Counted from the first letter of the stretch, positions 28,170-37,920 are shown. The stretch: DNA of 64,000 nucleotides from Brenneria izadpanahii (GCF_017569925.1 NZ_CP050854.1:3162001-3226000); one strand, 5' to 3'. Program-made: numbers and translations. Notes: a model not told the origin generated them from the sequence alone.

Positions 28170-29867
28170 ATGGAATTAGAATACGAAAGTAAACGTCCTC
28201 TCTATATCCCTTATGCTGGTCCAATACTTCTTGAATTTCCCTTACTAAATAAAGGCAGCGCATTTACAGAAGAAGAACGCGCCAACTTTAATCTGCATGG
28301 TTTATTGCCGGAAGCGGTAGAAACAATTGAAGAACAGGCTGAACGCGCCTGGCGGCAGTGTCAGGAATTCAAAAACGATATCGAAAAGCATGTCTATTTG
28401 CGCAATATACAAGACACCAACGAAACGCTGTTCTATCGCTTGCTGGATGCGCATCTCAGCGAATTGATGCCCATCATCTATACGCCGACCGTGGGCGAAG
28501 CCTGTGAGCATTTCTCCGATATTTACCGCCGGGCGCGCGGTCTGTTTATCGCTTACCCCAACCGCGCCAACATCGACGATATGCTGCAAAACGCCACCAA
28601 GCAGAACGTCAAGGTTATCGTGGTTACCGACGGCGAACGTATTCTGGGCCTGGGCGACCAGGGCATCGGCGGTATGGGCATTCCGATTGGTAAACTGTCG
28701 CTATATACCGCCTGCGGGGGCATCAGCCCGGCCTATACGCTGCCTGTAGTGCTGGATGTCGGCACCAACAACCCGCAGCGCCTGAACGATCCGCTGTATA
28801 TGGGCTGGCGTCATCCGCGTATCACCGATGACGAATATTACCAATTCGTTGATGAATTCATCCAGGCGGTTAAACGCCGTTGGCCGAACGTGCTGCTGCA
28901 GTTCGAAGATTTCGCCCAGAAGAATGCCACCCCGCTGCTGAATCGCTACCGTGACGAAATCTGTAGCTTCAATGACGATATCCAGGGAACCGCCGCGGTA
29001 ACGCTGGGCAGTCTGATCGCCGCCAGCCGCGCTGCCGGCAGCCAGTTGCGCGATCAGACCGTGGTCTTCCTCGGCGCGGGCTCTGCGGGATGCGGTATTG
29101 CCGAGCAGATCATCGCCCAGATGAAATCGGAAGGTCTGAGCGAAGAAGAGGCCCGCGCCCGCGTATTTATGGTTGATCGTTTCGGTCTGCTGACCGACAA
29201 ACTGCCGAACCTGCTTGAATTCCAAAGCAAACTGGTGCAGAAAAGCGAACGACTGGCTCACTGGGACGTCACCAGCGACGCGATCTCGCTGCTGGAAGTG
29301 GTAAGCAACGCCAAACCGACCATCATGATCGGCGTTTCCGGCCAGCCGGGTCTGTTTACGGAAGAGATCATCCGCGAGATGCACAAGCACTGCGCGCGGC
29401 CGATCGTTATGCCGCTGTCTAACCCGACGTCTCGCGTGGAAGCCCGTCCGGAAGACATCATTCGCTGGACGGAAGGCACCGCGCTAGTGGCCACCGGAAG
29501 TCCGTTCGCGCCGGTTAACTATCAGGATAAGGTTTACGCCATCGCCCAGTGCAATAACTCCTTTATCTTCCCAGGTATCGGCTTAGGCGTGCTGGCCTCG
29601 GGCGCGACCCGCATTACCGACGGCATGCTGATGGCGGCCAGCCGCGCGCTGGCGGACTGCTCTCCGCTGGCGACTCACGGCGAAGGCGCGTTACTGCCGG
29701 ATATCGCCGATATCCAGAGCGTATCGAAACGCATCGCGCTGGAAGTCGGTAAAGCGGCCCAGTTGCAGGGGGTAGCCGTAGTCACCTCCGCCGACGCGCT
29801 GGCGAAATCCATCGAGCATAACTTCTGGCAGCCGCAGTACCGCAGCTACAAACGCACCTCGTTCTGA
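28170..29867 (+). CDS. maeA: NAD-dependent malic enzyme
   Basis: A 565-residue oxidative-decarboxylating malate dehydrogenase, the same length as E. coli Mae[24 protein letters not shown] is at about 110-132 and [23 protein letters not shown] near 154-176. FEDFAQKNA is near 247, [10 protein letters not shown] near 272, and the NAD loop [17 protein letters not shown] near 305. Converts malate to pyruvate and CO2, yielding NADH. Has its own long upstream region and a strong terminator. Confidence 0.97.
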   Translation: MELEYESKRPLYIPYAGPILLEFPLLNKGSAFTEEERANFNLHGLLPEAVETIEEQAERAWRQCQEFKNDIEKHVYLRNIQDTNETLFYRLLDAHLSELMPIIYTPTVGEACEHFSDIYRRARGLFIAYPNRANIDDMLQNATKQNVKVIVVTDGERILGLGDQGIGGMGIPIGKLSLYTACGGISPAYTLPVVLDVGTNNPQRLNDPLYMGWRHPRITDDEYYQFVDEFIQAVKRRWPNVLLQFEDFAQKNATPLLNRYRDEICSFNDDIQGTAAVTLGSLIAASRAAGSQLRDQTVVFLGAGSAGCGIAEQIIAQMKSEGLSEEEARARVFMVDRFGLLTDKLPNLLEFQSKLVQKSERLAHWDVTSDAISLLEVVSNAKPTIMIGVSGQPGLFTEEIIREMHKHCARPIVMPLSNPTSRVEARPEDIIRWTEGTALVATGSPFAPVNYQDKVYAIAQCNNSFIFPGIGLGVLASGATRITDGMLMAASRALADCSPLATHGEGALLPDIADIQSVSKRIALEVGKAAQLQGVAVVTSADALAKSIEHNFWQPQYRSYKRTSF

Positions 29868-29886
29868 TTTTTCTCTCCACAAAACC

Positions 29887-29910
29887 GCGCGGCTTAGGCC
29901 GCGCTATTTT
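29887..29910 (+). terminator. Intrinsic terminator of maeA
   Basis: GCGCGGC-TTAG-GCCGCGC followed by TATTTT. Confidence 0.85.
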
Positions 29911-30050
29911 CATACGGCCTCAAAGCACGCGTCCGGCACGGGGCGGTCAAGGTCAGCGCTGCATATTTGTTTCCGCCGGGTAACGGCAGAATCCGCCATC
30001 AGCCTTATATTTGTATATAAGAGACTGGCGAGGGGGGAAGCCGGGATTCG

Positions 30051-30833
30051 TTACCCGGCCGCCGCCGCTTCACGTTGCGCGCCGGCCGGCGTCATCGCGG
30101 CCAATACCTCGCGCCGCAGGTCGGTAAACGCATAGCTGGCGCGATCTCGCGGCGAGGGCAGCGACACTTCCACCACCTTGGCTATTTGTCCCGGATGCGA
30201 GTGCAACACCATGACGCGATGACTCAAATAGATCGCTTCCTCAATATCGTGCGTAACCAGAATCATGCTGGTGCGCTCATGCTCCCAGATATGCAGCAAT
30301 TCATCCTGCAAGCGGGTTCGCGTCAGCGCGTCCAATGCGCCCAGCGGTTCATCAAGCAACAGCACTTCCGGGCGCGCCACCAGCCCGCGGGCAATGGCGG
30401 CGCGCTGCGCCATACCGCCGGAAAGCTGGTGGGGAAAGGCGTGCTCATAGCCCGATAGTCCGACGAGTTTAATATGTTCGCGCACCGTGTCGCGTTTTCG
30501 CGCCGCCGGCCAGGAGACATTCTCCACCGCCAGAGCAATGTTCTCCTCCAGCGTCAGCCACGGCAGCAAACGATGGTCCTGAAACACGATGCCGCGCTCT
30601 GGGCCGGGGCCGCTAATGCGCCGCGTTCCCAGGGTAATCTCGCCCTGATAGTTTTGATCCAGCCCGACGATCAGACGCAGCAGAGTGCTCTTGCCGCAAC
30701 CGCTCGGCCCAACAATGCTGACGAATTCGCCGGGCGCCACCGTTAAATCGATGCCGCGCAGCACCTCGCGCGGCGCGTCGCCGTCGTGCGAATAGCGCTT
30801 GGTCACGCCGCGCACATACAATGTCTCGGTCAT
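30051..30833 (-). CDS. ABC transporter ATP-binding protein, sulfonate/taurine type (glycyl-radical operon)
   Basis: A 260-residue SsuB/TauB-like ATPase. Walker A GPSGCGKSTL is near residue 42, the Q-loop VFQDHRLLPW near 87, signature LSGGMAQRAAIARGL near 138, Walker B VLLLDEPLG near 158 and H-loop VTHDIEEA near 191. Last gene of the importer, 3 bases from the permease gene. The family imports sulfonates, taurine, nitrate and similar anions; here it is linked to a glycyl radical enzyme. Confidence 0.92.
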   Translation of the reverse strand: MTETLYVRGVTKRYSHDGDAPREVLRGIDLTVAPGEFVSIVGPSGCGKSTLLRLIVGLDQNYQGEITLGTRRISGPGPERGIVFQDHRLLPWLTLEENIALAVENVSWPAARKRDTVREHIKLVGLSGYEHAFPHQLSGGMAQRAAIARGLVARPEVLLLDEPLGALDALTRTRLQDELLHIWEHERTSMILVTHDIEEAIYLSHRVMVLHSHPGQIAKVVEVSLPSPRDRASYAFTDLRREVLAAMTPAGAQREAAAAG

Positions 30834-30836
30834 GGG

Positions 30837-31646
30837 TTATCCCTCATAGCCCTGTTTCCATACCAGCGCGCGCCTTTGCAACGCCAGCATCAACCGGTCG
30901 ATCAGAAAACCGACGATGCCGATTGTCGCCATGCAGACCAGCAACTGGTCGGTCAGCAGCAGCGACTGAGCGCGAAAGATCAGAAAGCCGATGCCCACCT
31001 GCCCCGCGATGCCTTCGGCCACCACGACCAGCGCCCAGGCCAGCCCGGCGCTGTAGCGCAGGCTCACCATCACGTTGGGCAAGGCCGCCGGGATCACGAT
31101 GCGCCGCAGGGTTTGCCCGCGCGTCAGACGCAGCACCTCCCCCAGTTCAATGTAATTGCGATCGACGTTGCGGATCCCTTGCAGCGTATTGAGAAATACC
31201 GGAAAGAACACCGATTTAGCGATCACCAGCGTCTTGGCCGGCGCCCCTACCCCCAGCCACAGAATGATCAGCGGCAACCAGGCGATGCCGGGGATATGAC
31301 GGATAGTGTCGAACGTCGGGCCGAAGAAAACTTCCACCTTGCGGGACATACCGGCGGCGATCCCCAGCAGCAGCGCGGCCAGCGCGCCGAGCAGGAACGA
31401 CTGCGAAACAAGCATGATACTGGTAAAAAAATCCTGCTCGAACGACTGTTTAGTCAACAAGTCCCAGAACGAGGCGAGAGTACGCGCCGGCGACGGCAGA
31501 AATACCGGCGGAACCCACTGATAATAGGAAGCGGCCTGCCAGCCGGACAAGATCGCCAACGGCAGGATAAAGCCGATCCAGTTCCCCGCTCGCCAACGGC
31601 GGCGAGGCTTTGCCACCATTGCGTCGGTAAGAATGTCGTCACTCAT
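30837..31646 (-). CDS. ABC transporter permease, SsuC/TauC family (glycyl-radical operon)
   Basis: A 269-residue integral membrane protein with about six segments. The N-terminal cytoplasmic stretch is basic (PRRRWRAGNW). The typical SsuC features are HIPGIAWLPLIILWLGVG around 115-132 and the EAA loop RNYIELGEVLRLTRGQTLRRIVIPAALP around 163-190. Located between the binding-protein and ATPase genes. Confidence 0.92.
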   Translation of the reverse strand: MSDDILTDAMVAKPRRRWRAGNWIGFILPLAILSGWQAASYYQWVPPVFLPSPARTLASFWDLLTKQSFEQDFFTSIMLVSQSFLLGALAALLLGIAAGMSRKVEVFFGPTFDTIRHIPGIAWLPLIILWLGVGAPAKTLVIAKSVFFPVFLNTLQGIRNVDRNYIELGEVLRLTRGQTLRRIVIPAALPNVMVSLRYSAGLAWALVVVAEGIAGQVGIGFLIFRAQSLLLTDQLLVCMATIGIVGFLIDRLMLALQRRALVWKQGYEG

Positions 31647-31674
31647 GGTTATCGGTCCTGTTCATAAGAGGCGG

Positions 31675-32766
31675 TCAGCGATAGGCCGAGTAAGCGCCGC
31701 CTTTGAAAAAGCGAGCGTCGACCAACGTATCAACCTGGGTATCGCTTAGATGGCGATCGCTCAAGATATCGTCCCCGTGCTTGATGTACCAAGCCTGGAA
31801 GTTTTTGATATTGCCGCGCACGCTATCGGCGTCTTCCTCGCCGCGCATAAAGAAGTACTGTGACGGATCGGTGATTTGAAATCTGGCGATAGATTCCGGC
31901 ACGCGCGTGGCTTTGGCGACGATCGCCGCCGCCTCATCGGGGTTCTCCCGCGCCCACGCTTTGCCGCGATCGACCGCCTGCAAAAACGCCTGGATGGCCT
32001 GCGGGTAATTTTCGGCGAACGAACGCATCGCGAAGTAGGAAACCCGGCCGGCGCCGTTGACATAAACGCCGTCATCCGGGGAGCGCCCGATCACCTTCAC
32101 CTGGCCGGAGGTATAGAGCGCGGCAGCGCCGGACGCGCCGAGATGCACCGCCGTCGCATCGATGGAGCCGCTCAACAAGGCGGCGGCTACCGCGGCGTTG
32201 CTATCTATCGACTGGTAGCGTATCCGCCCCTGCTGCTTACGGGAATCCAGCGGCAACCCCGCCTTGGTCAAAACTTCGGCGGGTGCTGTCCAGTAGCAGC
32301 TCACCCGGCTGCTGGCGAACCGGCGTCCGTCCAGATCCTGAACCTGATTAATCCCCTGGTTGTCCGCCCGCGCGATTATCGGCGTCCGGTATTTGTCGGA
32401 AGGCTCCGACACCCAGACGATGACGGCATCCAGCCCGTTGGCGCGGTGCACCACCGCCGGATAGATCATGCGCTGCGCCACCGCGATGCCGCCGTGGTTG
32501 AGGTGCGCCGCCTCCGCGCCCAGCAGCTCGGCGCTGCCGGAGGCGCTCAGGTTGACCTCTTCGATGCCGATCTTGTCAAACTCCTCTTTGAAGAAACCCT
32601 TTTCCTGCGCCACCGCCGTGGCGGGGTCGAGTTGCAGCGTAATACTTTTAAGCGATTGCGCCGCGCCGGATTCGGCAATCGCCGGCGGCAACCCCAAAAT
32701 GAGCGTTACGCTCAGCGCCAGCAGGGCGGCGGCCCGCCTCTTTTTGCTCACAGACTGATTAGACAT
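31675..32766 (-). CDS. Periplasmic binding protein, aliphatic-sulfonate type (glycyl-radical operon)
   Basis: A 363-residue SsuA-family binding protein. A Sec signal peptide follows a basic start (KKRRAAALLALSVTLILG, cleavage after about AIAES at 33). Mature features include LQLDPATAVAQEKGFFKEEFDKIGI around 47-71, SGSAELLGAEAAHLNHGGIAV, and LLSGSIDATAVHLGASGA near 195. AGGAGG precedes the ATG. It begins 143 bases after the activase gene on the same strand, so it may share its transcript or have its own promoter. Ligand unknown; a small sulfonate or carboxylate is expected. Confidence 0.86.
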   Translation of the reverse strand: MSNQSVSKKRRAAALLALSVTLILGLPPAIAESGAAQSLKSITLQLDPATAVAQEKGFFKEEFDKIGIEEVNLSASGSAELLGAEAAHLNHGGIAVAQRMIYPAVVHRANGLDAVIVWVSEPSDKYRTPIIARADNQGINQVQDLDGRRFASSRVSCYWTAPAEVLTKAGLPLDSRKQQGRIRYQSIDSNAAVAAALLSGSIDATAVHLGASGAAALYTSGQVKVIGRSPDDGVYVNGAGRVSYFAMRSFAENYPQAIQAFLQAVDRGKAWARENPDEAAAIVAKATRVPESIARFQITDPSQYFFMRGEEDADSVRGNIKNFQAWYIKHGDDILSDRHLSDTQVDTLVDARFFKGGAYSAYR

Positions 32767-32909
32767 ATAGAACCTCCTGTAAAACGAATCGAATAATGAC
32801 GGGATAGCGGCGGCGCTGGTATCGGCGATGCCCGTCGGTTGGCGTTATCCGTCCGCCGAAATCGGTTATTGCCTGGCCAAGTCAACCCGCGTTTTCGCAA
32901 ACCAAGACG

Positions 32910-33833
32910 TCAGGCGTAGGTTTGATTATTTTCCTGTTTGTTCAAAACGACTTTCAGCCCGAAACCGGACAGAATCTGGCAGGCTTCCCTGACTCGGGGG
33001 CGCTTATTTTGATAAACGTGGTAGCTTTTCCCCAGCGCTTCGTATTTAGAAGAACCAAATTCGTGATAAGGCAGAATCTCGATGGCGGGCAGGGCGGCCT
33101 CCGTCATAAAGGCGCCGAGCCGGGAAAGATTGTCGTCGTCGTCGTTAAAACCGGGAATCAGGGGCAAACGCACAAGTACGGGAAATCCACGCTTGCCGAG
33201 GTTGCGGGCGTTTTCCAGAATGCGTCTGTTATCGCGTCCGGTCGCCTTTTTATGGCGGGCGGCATCCATATGTTTCAAATCCAGAAGGATCATATCGGCG
33301 TGGGGCAAAAGCGGCTCCAGCGTCGACCAGGGCGCGTAGCCGCTGGTGTCGAGACATAAATGAAAGCCAATTTCGTCGTGGAGTTTCCGCAATAGCGCTT
33401 TCAGGAAAACGGGTTGAGACAGAATTTCTCCGCCGCTGCAGGTAACGCCGCCTCCGCTTTGCATGAAAATGCGCCAATGCTGGCGCACTTCGTCCACGAT
33501 TTCATCAACGCTCATCTTGCGCCCCGATAGGCTGCGGGCGTCATTGGGACAGGCTTCAACACAGAGGCCGCAGCCTTGGCAGACGGATCGGTCAATACTG
33601 ACGCCCTTCTCCCCCAAAGAAAGCGCGCCGGCCTTACAGACGGCGACGCAGGAGCCGCAGCTGACGCAGTTCGCCACAAAATACAGCAATTCCGGTTTTC
33701 TACGCTGGGATTCCGGATTGGAACACCAAAGGCAGGATAAAGGGCAGCCCTTGAAAAACACGGTCGAACGCACGCCAGGCCCGTCATGCAAGCTGAAATG
33801 CTGAATGTCAAAAATAACGCCCTGCTGTTCCAT
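32910..33833 (-). CDS. Glycyl radical enzyme activating enzyme (radical SAM, two 4Fe-4S ferredoxin motifs)
   Basis: A 307-residue activase that abstracts H from glycine of its partner enzyme. The radical-SAM motif CPLSCLWC is at about 30-37, followed by the inserted ferredoxin-like domain with CVSCGSCVAVC and CQGCGLCVEACPN (about 56-100). This layout is that of dehydratase/decarboxylase/lyase activases (PflE/CutD/HpdA type) rather than of the short PflA. VTCSGGEILSQP (about 135-146) is the SAM-binding GGE motif. ATG at 33833 (MEQQGVIFDIQHFS) is preferred over one at 33875 that adds a non-homologous tail. Immediately follows the glycyl radical enzyme gene. Confidence 0.93.
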   Translation of the reverse strand: MEQQGVIFDIQHFSLHDGPGVRSTVFFKGCPLSCLWCSNPESQRRKPELLYFVANCVSCGSCVAVCKAGALSLGEKGVSIDRSVCQGCGLCVEACPNDARSLSGRKMSVDEIVDEVRQHWRIFMQSGGGVTCSGGEILSQPVFLKALLRKLHDEIGFHLCLDTSGYAPWSTLEPLLPHADMILLDLKHMDAARHKKATGRDNRRILENARNLGKRGFPVLVRLPLIPGFNDDDDNLSRLGAFMTEAALPAIEILPYHEFGSSKYEALGKSYHVYQNKRPRVREACQILSGFGLKVVLNKQENNQTYA

Positions 33834-33902
33834 TGCGCTACCCCTGATAGAAGAGGCGGCGCGGAGTCGCCTCACCGCCTCTACAGTTTTAAAACCCGCC
33901 AG

Positions 33903-36383
33903 TTAAAACGAGAGTTCGGTCCGAGCGATGATTTCGTCTTGCACCCCTTTATGGAGGCGGGTGAAATAAGCGGAGAAACCGGCCACGCGCACGGTCAAGC
34001 CCTTGTACTCTTCAGGGTTGGCCTGCGCCTTGCGCAAGGTTTCCGAACTAACCACATTGAACTGGATATGCGACCCGTTGCGATCCATATAGTCCTTGAT
34101 CAGCGCCAGAAGTTTGCGGGCGCCGCCAATCCCCGCCAAAGCCTGCGGATGGAACTTCATATTGAAATGGTTCGAACCGTATTTAACCGTATCCAAAGCC
34201 TGTGCGGCTGAGCCCAGAAGGGCGAGAGGCCCTTTTCGATCCGAACCGGGCGTGGCCGAGACGCTGGCATCGGTCAATGGCGTGCCTTTCTTGCGCCCGT
34301 TGGGCAAAGCGCCAGTCAGGATGCCGAAGTAGTTGTGGATGGAAAGCGAGAACGCCTCCAGGTTGGCGCCGTTGTCGCCGAAAAAATTGTCCTGGCCGTC
34401 GAGCGAGTGGAACAGCGTCCAAGCATCATCATACACGCGGCGGATCAGGGCGTCGGTTTCGGGATCGCCGTTGCCGTGTTTGGGGGCTTTAAGCAATTTG
34501 GCGCGCAGGTCGTCGTAACCTTCGAAATCGGCGGCCAAAGCGGCCAGCAACTCGTCCCATCCGGTTTCTTGCTCGTCGTAAATCACATGCCTGAGCGCCG
34601 CCAACGAATTGGCGACATCCACACCCGCCGTCGAGATGACGAAATAGAGGTAATAATCCGCCCCGCCTTTGTAGATATCCTTGCCGCGCCTGCGGCAACC
34701 TTCATAAAGCGATGAACGGAACGGCACGGGAACCGTATCGCCTAAAGCCTTGTTGGACAGCGATCCCAACGGCCGCACCTGCTGAAAAAGGTGAAGAACC
34801 TGCTTCGAGTAGGCGTCATAAAGCTGTTCGAAATTAGCGAAATTTCTTGGATCTCCGGTTTTCGCGCCGACGATAAGGCCGGTTCCGGGATCGACGCCGT
34901 CATGAAGCGCAAGCTCCAGCGCCTTTGCCAGATTAAACGAACCGCCTTCGTGAAGAAACGCCGTTTTGCCCGCAATGCCGGTGGCGACGCAGCTCATGTT
35001 GATGCAGTTTCTTGCGTCTTCAATGGTGATGCCAACCTTGGCGTAACGGGCCAGCAGACGTTCGATGATCACGCGGTTGTTCAGCCATTGAGGCTGACCA
35101 AGACCGGTACGTTCAAGATCGATCGCCTTTAGCAGGAAATCCTCCGCGAGACCGTCATGGTAAAGAATCGTGATGGTGGGCTGAATAGTCTGCAATTCTA
35201 TCTGCGTATCGAGCAGAATGTAATCCAACTCCGTGGTCGCATCCCGGCCGCTAGCGTCCAGTCCGCCCAGATTGATGGTGTGGCCGGTGTGGCCCGATCC
35301 TTGGCGGGCGGCGATCACCCCCTGATAGAACCCATAGGACAAAATCTTGACAAACAGCGCCTTAAGCCAGCTTTTGGCCTGGTCGGCGGTAAGGCCGTTT
35401 TCGGTTTTATCCGCCTGGTAATATTTATTCAGGTACTGCCCCAGCCTGCCGGGGGACGAACCGCAGCCACTTTGCTCGATCTGAATTCCCAGATGGATAA
35501 ACCACCAGCTTTGCAACGCTTCGCGGAAATTTCTGGGCGGATTTTCCGGCACGTTGCGAGCAACCTCGGCGATCGCCAGAAGTTCGGCGCGTCGTATGGG
35601 ATCGCCGGTTTTATCCGCTTCGTTTTCCGCCAGATCGGCGTAGCGATGTGCAAGGGCGATCACCGCTCTTAACGTAATCAGGCTGGCTTTGTAGTAATCG
35701 ATCCTATCCGAATCCGCAGCCGTTCTGGGAACCGCGCGAAGGCGCTCTTCGGTTTCCCGGATGACGTCTTTCAGCCCCCGGTCGATGAAGCTCGCGTAAT
35801 CGACGTTACCCGCGCCGACGGTGTAGCGCGCCGACTCCGTGAACAGGCCGGCCGCCACGCCTTCTTTGGGGTCAAGCCCCAAAAGCTCGCGCGCCAGTTC
35901 GCGGGAGCGGGCTTCGGCGTTTTTATCTTGAAAATAGGCAGCCGCTTGCGCCAACAGTTCCCGGTCCTTTCTGGAAAGTGCAACTTCCCCCAGATGGGAG
36001 ACGATCGGCTGGTCAAGCTCCTCGGCGATCCACTCCGAACCGTATTCGGGATAAACATAAACCCCGGCGGGATGCGACGTAATCGTCCCTACTAGAGGGT
36101 TATCATCCAGAAACAGCGTCTTGTTTTGCAAAATCTGCTCAAACACGCGAGCTCTTAAAAGTATGGCGGGCTCGGTTCCGTATTTCTGATACACATCCAG
36201 AAGATGGACCAGCCGTTCGGTATCCACTATCTGAGGCGAATCCAGCAGCCGCTCCTTGATTTTCAGCGCCGCTTGCAAGGCGCGCTGCGCCTGTTCTTCG
36301 TAAGTCAGCTTTCCATTCACAGCGAAAACCGAGCGGGAAAACGTTATTTCCTCTTGCAAAAGCGCGTTGCCGCTTGATGGCAT
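33903..36383 (-). CDS. Glycyl radical enzyme (PFL-like), substrate unknown, possibly sulfonate-specific
   Basis: An 826-residue oxygen-sensitive enzyme. The C-terminal glycyl-radical loop is VRVAGFSAYF with the radical Gly at about 802 and the terminus DEIIARTE. The thiyl-radical Cys is C465 in NMSCVATGIAGK. In most dehydratase-like members (for instance the CIE of E. coli YbiW) a Glu stands two residues after this Cys; here it is Ala. The N-terminal PFL-like barrel features GRLGQYL (near 313) and QPTITILYHDG are present. The ATG at 36383 follows GGAGGAG by 6 bases; the ATG at 36398 overlaps that ribosome binding site. Partner activase and a sulfonate-type importer follow. Reaction unknown; not a pyruvate formate-lyase, as the paired Cys-Cys is absent. 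Confidence 0.9.
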   Translation of the reverse strand: MPSSGNALLQEEITFSRSVFAVNGKLTYEEQAQRALQAALKIKERLLDSPQIVDTERLVHLLDVYQKYGTEPAILLRARVFEQILQNKTLFLDDNPLVGTITSHPAGVYVYPEYGSEWIAEELDQPIVSHLGEVALSRKDRELLAQAAAYFQDKNAEARSRELARELLGLDPKEGVAAGLFTESARYTVGAGNVDYASFIDRGLKDVIRETEERLRAVPRTAADSDRIDYYKASLITLRAVIALAHRYADLAENEADKTGDPIRRAELLAIAEVARNVPENPPRNFREALQSWWFIHLGIQIEQSGCGSSPGRLGQYLNKYYQADKTENGLTADQAKSWLKALFVKILSYGFYQGVIAARQGSGHTGHTINLGGLDASGRDATTELDYILLDTQIELQTIQPTITILYHDGLAEDFLLKAIDLERTGLGQPQWLNNRVIIERLLARYAKVGITIEDARNCINMSCVATGIAGKTAFLHEGGSFNLAKALELALHDGVDPGTGLIVGAKTGDPRNFANFEQLYDAYSKQVLHLFQQVRPLGSLSNKALGDTVPVPFRSSLYEGCRRRGKDIYKGGADYYLYFVISTAGVDVANSLAALRHVIYDEQETGWDELLAALAADFEGYDDLRAKLLKAPKHGNGDPETDALIRRVYDDAWTLFHSLDGQDNFFGDNGANLEAFSLSIHNYFGILTGALPNGRKKGTPLTDASVSATPGSDRKGPLALLGSAAQALDTVKYGSNHFNMKFHPQALAGIGGARKLLALIKDYMDRNGSHIQFNVVSSETLRKAQANPEEYKGLTVRVAGFSAYFTRLHKGVQDEIIARTELSF

Positions 36384-36963
36384 GATGGTCTCCTCCATAA
36401 AGGTAAATACGTCGCAGCATTAATTAGCAATTTCGAATACAGACCTTGTATGTAGCGATCCCGAAGTTAATAAACATTAGAACGACTTACAAATATAACA
36501 TTAACATTAGTATTGTTAATATTAACAATTGTACGTTTTTCAACCATTTCGGTATGGTGACGGTTGGTGATTATCTCTCTCGAAACAATAAAATTTTCAG
36601 ATGCCGGTACTAGCCGCGCGGCATTAACCCGCCGTGAACACCGCTTGGTATACGTCTCGCCGGCGCGACGCGTAACAACCTATCAATAAAAAGCCGGGAT
36701 TCAGGCCGATCCCTCTATGAACGTTGGCGAAAAAGGTTTTTGCTATTTTTTTCCTGTCTTTTCCCCACGTTCTGCGTCACAACCATTGGTGATCGCCCGG
36801 ATTGAGTGGTAAAGATGGTATTATCCGCTTCATAACGTTAGCTTTTCTCATCCATAATTGTGTTCTGAGTCAGGGAAGGCAATGCGCGTTAGAACCCTGT
36901 CCCGGTTAGCGAGAACGTACTCCGTTGCCATCGGGTTTTAAATTGAAAATAGAGGTTTCATTG
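36384..36963. other. Intergenic region upstream of the glycyl radical enzyme gene
   Basis: These 580 bases have no supportable gene. The left part is AT-rich and holds the 18-bp palindrome at 36512-36529, the likely control site of the leftward operon; the right part leads into a small unknown gene on the other strand. Confidence 0.6.
36512..36529. promoter_or_regulatory. Perfect 18-bp AT-rich palindrome upstream of the glycyl radical enzyme operon
   Basis: ATTGTTAAT/ATTAACAAT is a perfect dyad 129-146 bases upstream of the start at 36383. It could bind a dimeric regulator. It does not match the FNR or ArcA consensus, and no regulator gene adjoins the operon. Confidence 0.5.
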
Positions 36964-37287
36964 ATGTCTATACTCCCTCGCCTCCCCTGCGGCTGGGAAT
37001 ATGCCGCAGGCCTGAAACAGCAAACGCTTCAGAATGAATATGAAACAGAACTGCCGCAACAGCATTCTCTGCACGGCGTTGATGTTGCCGTTATCGCCTA
37101 TCGGGAAAGAAATGACGACATTCTGTTGCGGCACACTCAGGAAGCGGATCGCGTTTCCGTCGTTCATCTTACCTGGACAAAACGCACGGAACTCGCCAAC
37201 TTTCCACGAGTGGAATTTACCGGCAGCGCCGATGAATTTATACGCTGGGAATTCGACGTCTATGGCGTTGGCCTGGATGATGGCTAA
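36964..37287 (+). CDS. Small hypothetical protein
   Basis: A 107-residue acidic-to-neutral protein, no signal or membrane segment. I do not recognise a characterised family; the look (CGWEYAAGLKQQTLQNEYETELP at the start, VAVIAYRERNDDILLRH, VVHLTWTKRTEL) is of an enterobacterial conserved hypothetical. The ATG at 36964 follows GAGG; a TTG/ATG further upstream at 36925 is less likely. The next small gene starts about 100 bases downstream on the same strand. Confidence 0.6.
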   Translation: MSILPRLPCGWEYAAGLKQQTLQNEYETELPQQHSLHGVDVAVIAYRERNDDILLRHTQEADRVSVVHLTWTKRTELANFPRVEFTGSADEFIRWEFDVYGVGLDDG

Positions 37288-37389
37288 CAGCTGACCGGCG
37301 ATTATCCTTCGACGTCAGCAGCAATGGCGAATCGATAGCTACAAATACCAGTTCACAAACGAAACCACCTGGAATAATGGAATACTTTG

Positions 37390-37791
37390 ATGGCTAATCC
37401 TGCGCAGCCCTCCCAATGTCCAATCTGTGCCGGCGAACTGCGCCCCATACCGGTCGCGCCCTGTTTCGACTGCGGCCACGTCCGTGGCGAACTGAAAGAG
37501 TGTAAACGCGGAGAACATGAATACAACGTTTGGCAATTGTGGGGACAGGAGCTGGTGTTATGCGATTTCTGCGATGCGGATTTCGACTCCTACACCCCGG
37601 TTTACTGGGGGCTGGCCGACAAGCAGAACGGTAGCTACCCTCTGCAATGGATACGAAAAGTTGAACGTCCGCGTATTTCGGAAGATCTTTATTGCCCAAA
37701 CTGTAAACATCGTCTGGCATTTTTACTGTTTCGCCAGCAGGCCTTACGTTTTAACGGCGCGTCAGAACCCGACAATAATAATGCAGAGTGA
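37390..37791 (+). CDS. Hypothetical protein with zinc-ribbon-like cysteine pairs
   Basis: A 133-residue protein with four short Cys pairs spread over the chain: CPIC near 9, CFDCGH near 26, CDFCDAD near 59 and CPNCKH near 100. This is the pattern of one or two zinc ribbons. I do not recognise its family. It lies downstream of the other small gene and is convergent with the gsi operon. A protein- or nucleic-acid-binding role is possible but unproven. Confidence 0.65.
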   Translation: MANPAQPSQCPICAGELRPIPVAPCFDCGHVRGELKECKRGEHEYNVWQLWGQELVLCDFCDADFDSYTPVYWGLADKQNGSYPLQWIRKVERPRISEDLYCPNCKHRLAFLLFRQQALRFNGASEPDNNNAE

Positions 37792-37920
37792 AGCGTTGTT
37801 ATGCCGAGGATAGCTCAACGCACTTCAACCCATACGTCGCCGGTTCGCCGCAAACGGCCCCCCGGTCGCCCATCGGCCATATCAATATCAGAAACCATCG
37901 AATAAACCGCGGCGTAGGCT

